DNA from: UBA2160 sp964588665
GTDB lineage: Bacteria; Chloroflexota; Dehalococcoidia; Lucifugimonadales; UBA1123
Direction: 5' to 3'
Length of the DNA: 52,346 nt
Assembly: GCA_964588665.1 (NCBI GenBank)
Contig: CAZPQQ010000017.1
Coordinates: 1 to 52,346, forward strand
Position 1 is the stretch's first letter. Every line of letters starts with the position of its first letter. Below are positions 1 through 7,627 of the stretch, one piece after another. The notes beneath the pieces were generated by a model. That model did no database searches. It saw only the letters and a list, made by a program, of their open reading frames with translations, and was not told the origin of the DNA. The position numbers and the translations under genes were made by a program.

Positions 1-70
1 GACTGACATTTTCACTGAACAGCTACCTACTGACATAATCGGTGCACATCCACAGCCGTGCGGCGCACGA

Positions 71-99
71 TTGACGGTCTTCTGGCCCGCTGCTAAACT
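71..99 (+). promoter_or_regulatory. sigma70-type promoter for the CinA-like gene
   Basis: TTGACG at 71-76 and TAAACT at 94-99 are separated by exactly 17 bases, close to the sigma70 consensus. Transcription would start near 106, giving a leader of about 70 bases before the TTG start at 178. Predicted from sequence only. Confidence 0.55.
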
Positions 100-177
100 C
101 GCATGGCGTTCGGATGGGCGTGGTTTCGCTCCATCCTCAGTCATGCCCCGGTCAACACGGCAAGGAGCGTTTACCCT

Positions 178-1425
178 TTGGCATCCGCTGAAATCGTATC
201 CATTGGCTCCGAACTGTTGCTGGGCCAGATCGTCGACACCAACGCCTCCTGGATGGCCCAGCGCCTCACCAACTTAGGAGTCAACCTGTTCTACAAGTCG
301 GTCGTCGGCGACAACCCAGGGCGCATGGCCGAGGTCATCGAGCGTGCGTTGGACCGCGCAGACATCGTCATCACAGGCGGCGGGCTGGGACCGACTCAGG
401 ACGACCTGACCCGCGAGATCGTCGCGAAGGTCACCGGGCGGGAGCTCATTCGCGATCCTCGCCTGGTCGAACAGATCGAAACACGCTTTCATCGGCGCGG
501 CATGATCATGACCGAAAACAACATGCGCCAAGCCTATGTCCCCGAAGGCTCGATCACCGTCGACAACCCCAACGGAACCGCTCCGTCCTTCATCGTCGAG
601 GACCCACGCGGAGTGATCTTCACCCTCCCGGGCGTTCCGTTCGAGATGAAGTGGCTGTTCGACAACGAAGTGGCGCCATATCTTCGACGGAAATTCGACC
701 TCAGAGAAACGATCACCTACCGGGTCCTCAAGGTCGCCGAGTTGGGAGAGAGCCGCGTCGACGACCTCGTCGGACACCTGATTGCCAACTCGACCAACCC
801 GACGGTCGGCGTCCTTGCCCATCCCGGACAGGTGGACGTGCGGATCGCCGCGAAAGCCGCTAACGTCGCCGACGCCATGAAACTGATCGCTCCCGTTGAA
901 GACGAGGTCAAGAAACTTTTAGGCAGGCACGTGTTCGCCGCCGATGACGAGACGATGGAGGGAGCCGTCGGGCAGTTGCTGTCGAAGCTCGACACAACGG
1001 TGGCGGTTTTCGAAGACCTGACCGGCGGGATGCTGGCGGACCGTCTCCAGCGATCGGGAGGCAGCCGGTTCGTGGAAGGCGTCGTCGCGAACGGAGCGGC
1101 GTCGGTCACGCGGATCCTGACACACGCCGAAGGCCCGCAGGCAGTTTCGGCCGACACCGACGACCATGCAGCATTGACCGAGCAACTGGCTCACGCCGTT
1201 CGGGCGATGGCCGGAGCCGGCATCGGAGTGGCGTTGCACGCCGTGCCAGCGCCGGAGGAGACCGCCGAAAACCTGGCGAGAGGCCAGACGTACATCTCGG
1301 TCACGGACGGCGTCTCCACCACGAGCCGGAACTATAACTACGGAGGCAGAGGCGTCCCGGACCAGACCCGCATGAGCTTCAACGCCATGGAACTGGTGCG
1401 GACAACGCTGCTCGAGCGATCATAA
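178..1425 (+). CDS. CinA-like protein, MoCF-type domain plus degenerate PncC-type C-terminal domain
   Basis: About 415 residues, the usual CinA length. The TTG start at 178 is chosen because AAGGAG lies at 162-167 with good spacing and the family fold begins at once (AEIVSIGSELLLGQIVDTNA). The N-terminal MoCF-type domain is well preserved, including TGGGLGPTQDD and the LPGVPFEM motif. In CinA/PncC proteins the C-terminal domain is an NMN deamidase with an ESCTGG motif carrying the catalytic serine; here the equivalent stretch reads FEDLTGG, so the serine is absent, and the later GPGGG-like segment is not recognisable. It may therefore keep only the N-terminal (ADP-ribose pyrophosphatase/COG1058-like) activity. 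Next comes an unrelated permease 56 bases downstream, so operon membership is uncertain. Confidence 0.85.
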   Translation: MASAEIVSIGSELLLGQIVDTNASWMAQRLTNLGVNLFYKSVVGDNPGRMAEVIERALDRADIVITGGGLGPTQDDLTREIVAKVTGRELIRDPRLVEQIETRFHRRGMIMTENNMRQAYVPEGSITVDNPNGTAPSFIVEDPRGVIFTLPGVPFEMKWLFDNEVAPYLRRKFDLRETITYRVLKVAELGESRVDDLVGHLIANSTNPTVGVLAHPGQVDVRIAAKAANVADAMKLIAPVEDEVKKLLGRHVFAADDETMEGAVGQLLSKLDTTVAVFEDLTGGMLADRLQRSGGSRFVEGVVANGAASVTRILTHAEGPQAVSADTDDHAALTEQLAHAVRAMAGAGIGVALHAVPAPEETAENLARGQTYISVTDGVSTTSRNYNYGGRGVPDQTRMSFNAMELVRTTLLERS

Positions 1426-1481
1426 GGGCGCCCGGCCCCGTTGCCGCAAGCTGCCCTCGCTAGCCGATTCGGAGGAAGGCC

Positions 1482-2690
1482 ATGGCGTCGCCGCCGACGG
1501 CCAACGAACAGACCCGTTCATATTGGCCGAGATTGCGCCGGCCAGGTTTGCTTGCCGTCGTTCTCGTCGCCTTGGCGGTGGCGTTGTTCGTCGCTCGCGG
1601 CGCCCTCTTGCCGTTCATCGCCGCGTTCATCCTCGCCGAGTTGCTGCACCCGACGGTGAGCATGCTGGAGAACCGGATTCCATGGCGGGCCAGATGGCCG
1701 CGGGCGAGTCGAATAGCGGCAATCCTCGTCATATACATCGTCGCAGCCGGACTGTTGGCAGGGCTCCTCTATTTGACCGTGCCGACCCTTTTCCGCGAGT
1801 CCCGGCAGTTTGTGGACACGCTTCCCGAACTCTACGAGGACGCTCGGGCAGCGATCGAAGACTGGAGCCAGACGTACGCGGACCGCGTGCCGGAGGAGCT
1901 GCGGGAGAAGCTCGAATCCTCAGCCGAGAGCTTCGGCGACACGTTGGTTTCAGCGGCGCGTTCGTTGGCACCGAAGACAATCAGCGGCGTCTCCAATGCG
2001 GTAACGGTCGTCATCGGACTGGTCATGGTTCCGTTCCTGTTGTTCTACCTGCTCAAAGACCGCGAGGAGGCGCTCGGCGGCTTCTACTCGATGATGTCGC
2101 CAACCAACCGCGATCACGCGCAAAACGTAGTCGCCATACTCAACCGTGTGGTTGGAGCCTACATCCGAGCGCAGCTATTCAGCGCCACGGTGGTCGGCGT
2201 GTTCGTGTTCCTGGGCTTGTGGGCACTCGGCATCGAGTTCGCAGCGCTTCTGGGATTGGTCGCCGGGTTGTTCGCGCTTGTGCCGATAATCGGCACGGTT
2301 CTCGGCGCCGTACCCGGCATCCTCGTAGTTCTTGCGACCTCTCGCGAAGACCTGATTTGGGTCGTCCTAGTTTACGTCGTCGTCCAACTGGTCGAGAGCA
2401 TCTTGATCTCGCCGAGGGTGCAGGGCAAAGCAGTGAACATCCATCCGGTGTTGATCATGGCCATCCTCGTGGTTTCCAGCGAGGTCGCCGGCCTGTGGGG
2501 AGTCGTAATCGGCGTGCCGCTGACCGCTGCGGCTCGAGACGTTTTCAACTACTTTTACGAACAATGGGATCGCCCGGACGACGGCAGTCCCGCGCAATCG
2601 AGTGAGCCGTCACCGGAGCCCGACGAGTCCGATTCGCCCGCCGAACTCCAGACCGATCTCAGCGAAGAAGCAACGCAACAGGAGGCATGA
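1482..2690 (+). CDS. AI-2E family transporter (PerM/TqsA-like permease)
   Basis: 402-residue integral membrane protein. Hydrophobic segments near the N-terminus (LLAVVLVALAVALFVARGAL; ILVIYIVAAGLLAGLLYL) are followed by an amphipathic region of about 100 residues and a C-terminal block of membrane helices containing VVGVFVFLGLWALGIEF, LVPIIGTVLGAVPGILVVLA and the conserved GVVIGVPLTAAARDVFNYF end. This is the order found in the AI-2E/UPF0118 family, whose members export small molecules or ions; the substrate here is unknown. The cytoplasmic tail is acidic and Ser/Pro-rich. GGAGGAAGG lies just before the ATG. The TGA stop overlaps the ATG of the next gene (ATGA), implying translational coupling with the hydrolase gene. 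Confidence 0.88.
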   Translation: MASPPTANEQTRSYWPRLRRPGLLAVVLVALAVALFVARGALLPFIAAFILAELLHPTVSMLENRIPWRARWPRASRIAAILVIYIVAAGLLAGLLYLTVPTLFRESRQFVDTLPELYEDARAAIEDWSQTYADRVPEELREKLESSAESFGDTLVSAARSLAPKTISGVSNAVTVVIGLVMVPFLLFYLLKDREEALGGFYSMMSPTNRDHAQNVVAILNRVVGAYIRAQLFSATVVGVFVFLGLWALGIEFAALLGLVAGLFALVPIIGTVLGAVPGILVVLATSREDLIWVVLVYVVVQLVESILISPRVQGKAVNIHPVLIMAILVVSSEVAGLWGVVIGVPLTAAARDVFNYFYEQWDRPDDGSPAQSSEPSPEPDESDSPAELQTDLSEEATQQEA

Positions 2691-3475
2691 CCATGCGATG
2701 GGTCCGATATCAATACGGGGGCAGCGTCAGCTACGGCATCGTGGAAGGCGAACAGGTGGAACAGGTCTCCGGCGACCCCTTCGACGGGTACAGCCGCACG
2801 GGGCACATGTTGCCGTTGAGCGCGGTGCAGCTCAGGATTCCGTTCGAGCCGCGCACTTTCTATGCCGCTGGCATCAACTACGAGGAGCATGTTCGAGAGG
2901 CGGCTAAACTCTTGGGACGAGAGCCCGACCTGCCTGAGAAAGCGGACATCGGTTACCGCGCAAACAACGCGCTGATCGCCCATGATGAACCGATCGTCAT
3001 CCCGAAGGACGCGACCGAACGCGTGCAGTACGAGGGCGAGTTGGTCGTCGTCATCGGCAAGAAAGTCAAGCATGTATCAGAGGCCGACGCATTCGACTGC
3101 ATCCTCGGATACACTGTCGGCAACGACGTCAGCGAGCGGACGTGGCAGGCGGCGGACCGAACGATGTGGCGGTCGAAAAACGCCGATACGTTCAAGCCCA
3201 TGGGTCCATGGATCGAGACCGAGGCGAACCCCGCCGACATGCAGACCACCGTTCGGCTCAATGGCGACGTGGTGTCGCAGTTCGCCACCAACAACATGAT
3301 ATTCAGCATCGCGCACTACATCTCCGAGATGACAAAATACTTGACGCTTTTTCCGGGAGACATGATCTGGATGGGCACCGACGGCGCCACCGATAACATG
3401 AAGGCGGGCGATGTCGTCGAAGTCGACATCAGCGGAATCGGAGTGCTACGAAACCCTATCGAGATGGAGGAGTAA
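2687..3475 (+). CDS. fumarylacetoacetate hydrolase (FAH) family protein
   Basis: 262 residues. The C-terminal FAH fold is clear: FYAAGINYEEH, the metal-binding acidic pattern VQYEGELVVVIG, GYTVGNDVSERTWQ, and a final MGTDGATDNMKAGDVVEVDI block. FAH-family enzymes are divalent-metal-dependent hydrolases, isomerases or decarboxylases acting on oxo-acids, often at the end of aromatic or sugar-acid catabolism; the exact substrate cannot be read from sequence. The N-terminal ~60 residues match the short leader domain of 2-hydroxyhepta-2,4-diene-1,7-dioate-isomerase-like members. An AGGAGG-like site precedes the start, which overlaps the permease stop; the phosphotriesterase-like gene follows after 2 bases, so these are probably one operon. 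Confidence 0.88.
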   Translation: MTMRWVRYQYGGSVSYGIVEGEQVEQVSGDPFDGYSRTGHMLPLSAVQLRIPFEPRTFYAAGINYEEHVREAAKLLGREPDLPEKADIGYRANNALIAHDEPIVIPKDATERVQYEGELVVVIGKKVKHVSEADAFDCILGYTVGNDVSERTWQAADRTMWRSKNADTFKPMGPWIETEANPADMQTTVRLNGDVVSQFATNNMIFSIAHYISEMTKYLTLFPGDMIWMGTDGATDNMKAGDVVEVDISGIGVLRNPIEMEE

Positions 3476-3477
3476 GA

Positions 3478-4434
3478 ATGGCGCAGATCAATTCGGTCCT
3501 CGGCCCCATGGACACCGCGGACCTGGGATTCACCCTGTCCCACGAGCACGTTGTCGTCACGTCCGCTGGCATCCAGTACGTGTACCCCGAGTTCATCGAC
3601 CGTGAGGGCAGCATCGAAGGCGCTGTAGCCGATCTCAAGACGGCTCACTCCGAGGGCTTGCGCACGATCGTCGACGTGACCACGATCGATCTCGGTCGCG
3701 ACATCCGGTTGCTGGAGCAGGTCTCCAAGGAGTCCGGGATCAACATCATCTGCGCCACGGGAACCTGGCGGGACATCCCGAGGGTGTTCTGGACGGCGGA
3801 GCCCGACACGGTCGCGGCCCTTTACATTCGAGAGATCGAAGAAGGCATCGAAGGCACCGGGATCAAAGCGGCGATCATCAAGGTCGCCAACGATGTCGGC
3901 GGCGTGACCCCGGAGGGCGAGATCATCCTGCGCGCGGCGGCCCGCGCGCAGAAAGCGACCGGCGTCCCCATCTCGACCCACACCTGGGCGCCCGAACGCG
4001 TCGGGGAGCAGCAGGTCGCGATCTTCGAGGACGAGGACGTTGACCTCAACCGCGTATACGTCGGCCACAGCAACGACACGACCGACACCGAGTACCTGAT
4101 CGGCCTGCTGGAAAAGGGCGTGTGGATCGGACTCGACCGGTATCCGGGCAGACAGACCGAGCACACGCCGGACTGGATCGGCCGCACCGAGACCGCGAAG
4201 AAGCTGATCGACGCCGGCTACGGCCATCGGATCATGATGGGCCACGACTGGTCGGTAACACTGCTCATAGCCAGCGGGGAGATGCAGAAACGACGCCGTA
4301 CCGGGAATCTGGACAGCTACCTGTTCATCCAAAGGAACGTGGTCCCCAAGCTCAAGGAACTGGGCGCGAGCGACGAGGACGTACAGAACATCTTCGTGAA
4401 CAACCCCAGGCGGTTTTTCGAAGGGGTGCGGTAG
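3478..4434 (+). CDS. phosphotriesterase-family metal-dependent hydrolase (copy 1)
   Basis: 318-residue amidohydrolase-superfamily TIM barrel of the phosphotriesterase (PTE) branch. All expected binuclear metal ligands are visible: HEH in LSHEHVV, the bridging lysine in AAIIKVAND, the histidines in STHTW and VGHSND, and the aspartate in MGHDWSV. Many relatives are lactonases or amidases rather than true phosphotriesterases, so the substrate is left open. GGAGG precedes the ATG. A second paralogue lies at 37457-38419 on the other strand, starting with nearly the same sequence (MAQINSVLGPMDTADLG against MATINSILGEFDTDDLG). It is co-directional with the FAH gene 2 bases upstream. Confidence 0.9.
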   Translation: MAQINSVLGPMDTADLGFTLSHEHVVVTSAGIQYVYPEFIDREGSIEGAVADLKTAHSEGLRTIVDVTTIDLGRDIRLLEQVSKESGINIICATGTWRDIPRVFWTAEPDTVAALYIREIEEGIEGTGIKAAIIKVANDVGGVTPEGEIILRAAARAQKATGVPISTHTWAPERVGEQQVAIFEDEDVDLNRVYVGHSNDTTDTEYLIGLLEKGVWIGLDRYPGRQTEHTPDWIGRTETAKKLIDAGYGHRIMMGHDWSVTLLIASGEMQKRRRTGNLDSYLFIQRNVVPKLKELGASDEDVQNIFVNNPRRFFEGVR

Positions 4435-4462
4435 TCGTCGATTCGATCAGGCGCGGCAAGAT

Positions 4463-4555
4463 CCTTCGACAAGCTCAGGACGAACGGACCGGGAGGTGTT
4501 TGGCATCCCGATATGCGACCCATCTCACTCGTTCGTGGTGAGCTTGTCGAACCAC
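4463..4555. repeat. two inverted copies of a ~25-bp dispersed palindromic repeat
   Basis: Copies at 4463-4487 (CTTCGACAAGCTCAGGACG core) and 4531-4555 (GTTCGTGGTGAGCTTGTCGA core) face each other across about 43 bases just after the phosphotriesterase-like gene. The same family recurs at 7206-7600 and 37405-37431, always between genes. The facing pair could fold into a hairpin at the 3' end of the transcript. Repeat identity is seen directly; function is unknown. Confidence 0.75.
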
Positions 4556-4625
4556 AGGCCCGCTCAACATCAACCGCGCTCGATGCGGCGATATTGAAGC
4601 AACAGTGACGGGAGGAGAGAAGGAA

Positions 4626-5600
4626 TTGGCGGATCAACAGCCGGAATCGTTCGAGGAATTTAGGAAGTCGTTCAACTACGGGTCGTGAGCCGATCTGCTG
4701 TTCAAGTGGATGGGTGGGGGCAGCCCATCCGATGAAGAGGTGGCTAAGTTCTTCCAGCAAATGCTGGCGGACCTCGGGGACGCTCACGACACCGGTAACT
4801 TCGACGACGTCATTCGGCATCTGTACGAGTCGCAGGTGGACGGCTACGACCCAGGCGACCAGCCGAACCAGGGGTTCGAGTACGACACAGCTCCCTGGAC
4901 GCCTCTCGCCAAACCGTTGTCCGAGTCCAAGCTGGTGCTGATCTCCGCGGGCGGCCTGTTCGTCACTGGCGCCGACCCGCTCGGCAACGACGCTCCGAAT
5001 CAGGAAGAGGCGATCCCGCGCATCGGGGAGTTCTTGCGAGGACCCGCCGTCGTGGCGACGATCCCGCTCGACACGCCTCGCGATCGGATCTCCGTCCGAC
5101 ACCCTGGGTACGACATCCGCGGCGCCGTGCGCGACCGAAACGTCGTGTTCCCGATCGACCGCCTGACCGAATTGCGCGATGAAGGCGTGATCGGCGGGAT
5201 CGCGGACGAGAACTACTCGTTCATCGGCGCAACGTCGCAGAAACGCCTGCTGGCCGAAACCGCTCCCGAATGGGCCGAGAAGCTCAAGGCTGCGCAAGTG
5301 GACGCCGTGCTTCTGGTGACGGCTTGACCGGTCTGCCACGTGTCCGTCGGGCACGCTTCACGGGTAATCGAAGAGGCCGGAATCCCGACCGTATGCGTAT
5401 ACATCCGGGCATTTCGCCATCAAGCGCAACGAATCAAACCCGCGCGCACGTTGATCACCAAACACGTGCTGGGGCGGACGATCGGGGCCCCCGGCGACGT
5501 CGCGAGGCAAACCAGCGTGGTCAAGGCTGCGCTGGAGATGCTGGAGACAGCGACGGCACCCGGCACGATCCGAGAGTTTCCGGCGACCTATCCAGCTTAG
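4626..5600 (+). CDS. GrdB-family protein (glycine/sarcosine/betaine reductase selenoprotein B family), probable selenoprotein with in-frame TGA codons
   Basis: One reading frame from a TTG at 4626 (preceded by GGGAGGAGAGAAGGA) to TAG at 5598-5600 encodes about 324 residues if two TGA codons, at 4686-4688 and 5325-5327, are read through. The second lies in DAVLLVTA-TGA-PVCHVSVGHA, a UxxC motif; from memory, relatives have Cys (CPVC) at this spot, which makes selenocysteine the natural reading (residue 234). About 90 residues of homologous sequence continue after it (EEAGIPTVCVYIRAF, KPARTLITKHVLG). The first TGA (codon 21, NYGS-TGA-ADLLFKW) sits where relatives, as I recall them, carry an ordinary residue, so it may be a nonsense change, a base error or a second recoded codon. 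Without recoding, only 4710-5327 would be made. No GrdA, GrdC or selenocysteine machinery lies in the window, so it is unlikely to be a true glycine reductase. Confidence 0.75.
4708..4730 (+). promoter_or_regulatory. stem-loop 3' of the first in-frame TGA (SECIS-like geometry)
   Basis: GGATGGG (4708-4714) pairs perfectly with CCCATCC (4724-4730) around a 9-base loop whose second base is G. The loop starts 26 bases after the TGA at 4686-4688, inside the range described for bacterial SECIS elements. In GC-rich DNA such a hairpin can arise by chance. Confidence 0.3.
5328..5363 (+). promoter_or_regulatory. candidate bacterial SECIS element after the TGA at 5325
   Basis: CGTGTCC (5339-5345) pairs with GGGCACG (5349-5355), with one G-T pair, closing a GTC apical loop 18 bases after the TGA. 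A lower stem CCG (5328-5330) with CGG (5361-5363) is possible. Loop distance and a G at the loop start agree with the general bacterial SECIS model. Confidence 0.55.
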
Positions 5601-5807
5601 GCATAGACTTCAGAGCACAACGACGATCGACTCCGTCGAGATTTCGCCTTGACGACTATGTGGCCCATTAATACACTCGCGGCCAACGACCAAGTCGAAA
5701 ATCGCTGGCGCCAGCCCTCCGGTTGGAGGTCTTGTTGGAAATGTCACCCATACTCGTCGCGAACGCCCATGGCGAGGCGCCTAGCGACCATTCGGCTGGC
5801 GCCCGGA
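5601..5807. other. intergenic stretch without recognisable gene
   Basis: Together with the small-RNA candidate that follows, this fills the space between the GrdB-family gene and the alcohol dehydrogenase gene. No open frame with a ribosome site and no recognised motif was seen in 5601-5807. Confidence 0.5.
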
Positions 5808-5966
5808 CAAAAGAAAAGGGCCTCGTCCGAAGACGAGGCCCAACCTAATCAGAGGCGTTCCTGGGAACACCTACCAGGCCCACCTCTTACTACTACTATC
5901 CAATGCACTGCCTCCTTCCAAGAGACCCGTTCCAAAAGCTGTCAACATCCACCACCCTAGCCTCTT
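5808..5966 (-). ncRNA. candidate small structured RNA with its own terminator
   Basis: On the minus strand a perfect TATAAT (5973-5978) is followed by about 150 non-coding bases that end in a strong intrinsic terminator (5809-5841). The predicted transcript shows end-to-end pairing (AGAGGC near its 5' end with GCCTCT, plus-strand 5851-5856) and an internal hairpin GGTGTTCC/GGAACGCC. No good -35 was found (TTTCAG at 17-bp spacing is weak). It does not match SRP RNA, tmRNA or RNase P RNA as I know them; a 6S-like RNA is conceivable but unproven. It could also simply be the 3' trailer of the alcohol dehydrogenase transcript. Confidence 0.4.
5809..5841 (-). terminator. Rho-independent terminator
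   Basis: GGGCCTCGTC (5818-5827) and GACGAGGCCC (5832-5841) form a perfect 10-bp stem with a four-base loop. Read on the minus strand it is followed by TTTTCTTTT (complement of 5809-5817), a classic terminator for minus-strand transcripts, either the small RNA or the alcohol dehydrogenase gene. Confidence 0.85.
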
Positions 5967-6073
5967 AGTGCCATTATAAACACATCGGTGCGATTCTGAA
6001 AAGCAATTGCCGGTGCAATCGAGGGCGGTGTCACGAATGCCAATTCTCATTTCGGCCATGGACTGCGCTTGGA

Positions 6074-7117
6074 TTAGTCTTGGATAATCTGCACCTTGAC
6101 CGACCCCGAGTTCTTGTCATGGGCGGTCTCGAATCCCTGCTGGATTTCAGCCAACGGGTAGGTGTGTGTGATCATCTCCTCCAGCCGGGTTCGGCCCGAT
6201 TCGATGAAGTCCACGGCCAACTCGTAATCATGCCTGCCGTCGATCACGTTGTAGCACGAACTGAAGACAATCGAGTGTTCTTTGAGCATCGGGGTCAGAA
6301 AATCGAACTCGAACGGCCGGCGGAACCCACCGATGATGACGAATCTGCCTTGCCTGCGCGTGACTTCCACCGCTTGGGTCGCGGAGGCGCTCTGATGCCC
6401 TCCGACGGTCTCGATGGTCATGTCGGCGCCCCTGCCGTCGGTGCAGTCGGCGATGGCGTCCCAAAAGTCCGGCCCGGTGTCGGGCAGAGCTTCGTCGGCG
6501 CCGAGACGTTTGGCCATCGCGGCCTGCTGCTCGTACCGGGCCGTTGCGATGATCTTGCCGGCGCCCATCGCCCGTGCCGCCGCGATGGCCGTCAGGCCGA
6601 TGTTGCCTGATCCGAGAACCGCAACGACCTCGCCACCCTGGAGATTGCCGCGACGAACGCCGTGGATGGACACTGCAAGCGGCTCGACCAGCGCGGCCTC
6701 GCCCCAGGAGAGGCTGTCGGGGATGTCGTAGCAGCCGCCCGCCTTCCGCATCATGTACTCGGCGAAACCGCCGCCTGTTGCCCCTGCTTTGTTCTGGCAC
6801 TGAATGAACTGACCTTGGCGGCAGTACCAGCATGTGGTGCAAGCGCGTCCATGACCGATGATTTCGACCGCGACCCGTGTCCCGATCATCGCGGGATCGA
6901 CGCCGTCGCCGACCTCGACCACCTCGCCCGCGACCTCGTGTCCGGCGGGATCGAGGTCTGGGGCGTCTTTGTCGACGTTCATCTGAAGGTCCGAGCCGCA
7001 AATACCGGTGGCCCGCACCCGGATGACCGCGTCACCCGGTCCCGCGGCGGGGCGCGGATGCTCCTTGAGCTCCATCTTGCCGGCGCCGTCGAAAAACGCG
7101 GCGGTCATTGTAGCCAT
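6074..7117 (-). CDS. zinc-dependent alcohol dehydrogenase, MDR superfamily (copy 1)
   Basis: 347 residues from the ATG at 7117, chosen because CAGGAGGAAA lies just upstream and homology begins at MATMTAAFFDGAGKMELKEH. It has the catalytic-zinc motifs GICGSDL and PAGHEVAGEVVEVGDG, the four structural-zinc cysteines in ACTTCWYCRQGQFIQC, and the nucleotide-binding signature VLGSGNIGLTAIAAARAMGA. These enzymes oxidise secondary or sugar alcohols with NAD(P); the substrate is unknown, with sorbitol/threonine-dehydrogenase-like members closest in feel. It is read away from the repeat-rich region and ends about 100 bases before the candidate small RNA. A second MDR gene lies at 40749-41774. Confidence 0.9.
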   Translation of the reverse strand: MATMTAAFFDGAGKMELKEHPRPAAGPGDAVIRVRATGICGSDLQMNVDKDAPDLDPAGHEVAGEVVEVGDGVDPAMIGTRVAVEIIGHGRACTTCWYCRQGQFIQCQNKAGATGGGFAEYMMRKAGGCYDIPDSLSWGEAALVEPLAVSIHGVRRGNLQGGEVVAVLGSGNIGLTAIAAARAMGAGKIIATARYEQQAAMAKRLGADEALPDTGPDFWDAIADCTDGRGADMTIETVGGHQSASATQAVEVTRRQGRFVIIGGFRRPFEFDFLTPMLKEHSIVFSSCYNVIDGRHDYELAVDFIESGRTRLEEMITHTYPLAEIQQGFETAHDKNSGSVKVQIIQD

Positions 7118-7627
7118 GGTTTCCTCCTGTTGGTTGTCGTTGTCAATAATTGTCGGATTCAACCGACCCACGTTGTGTGCTCTCGGCCTACATGTTCGTG
7201 GGCTTGTGGTTCGACAGGCTCACCACGAACGGTAGATCTGGGCACAACATGAACGGGAGATCTGGACTCAACACGAACGGGAACCCACACCCTCGTTCGC
7301 CCTGAGCTTGTCGAAGGGCCACTCGACAGTCTCGCTGAGGGTCTTGTCGGCGAGTTCAAGCGCGGCGCCGGGGTGGTTCGACAGGCTTACCACGAACGGT
7401 AGAGTTGGGCTCACCACGAACGCGTGAAAGGGATCACCAGGAACACGCCGAATTCAATTCCGTTAGTCCTGAGCCCGTCGAAGGGCCCCGATGACAACTC
7501 CTCCCCTTCGTCCCAAGCCTGTCGATGGTCCTCGATGGCAACCCCTCTCGCCGTTCGCCCCTTCGGAAATCTCAGGGCAGGCTCTGAGCCTGTCGAAGGG
7601 TCGCCCTCCACCAGCATCACCTTAGCA
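7118..7627. repeat. intergenic cluster of dispersed palindromic repeats
   Basis: 510 bases without a gene. At least six copies of the TTCGACAGGCTCACCACGAAC / CTTCGACAAGCTCAGG family occur: 7206-7235, 7295-7318, 7373-7399, 7462-7485, 7506-7528 and 7582-7600, in both orientations. Between the first two a 24-base unit (GAACGG(T/G)AGATCTGG...CAACA) is tandemly repeated, and a variant recurs after 7391. The arrangement looks like serial insertion or local duplication of the repeat. No promoter for the neighbouring genes was identified within it. Confidence 0.75.

Noticed and set aside
5325..5327. TGA decoded as tryptophan throughout the genome
   Set aside because: Many well-supported genes (for example the AI-2E permease, acoB, acoC) end in TGA and use TGG for Trp, so TGA is a stop codon and only local recoding is plausible.
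7206..7600. CRISPR-like array
   Set aside because: Repeats occur in both orientations with irregular spacing and variable sequence, there are no uniform spacers and no cas genes in the window.
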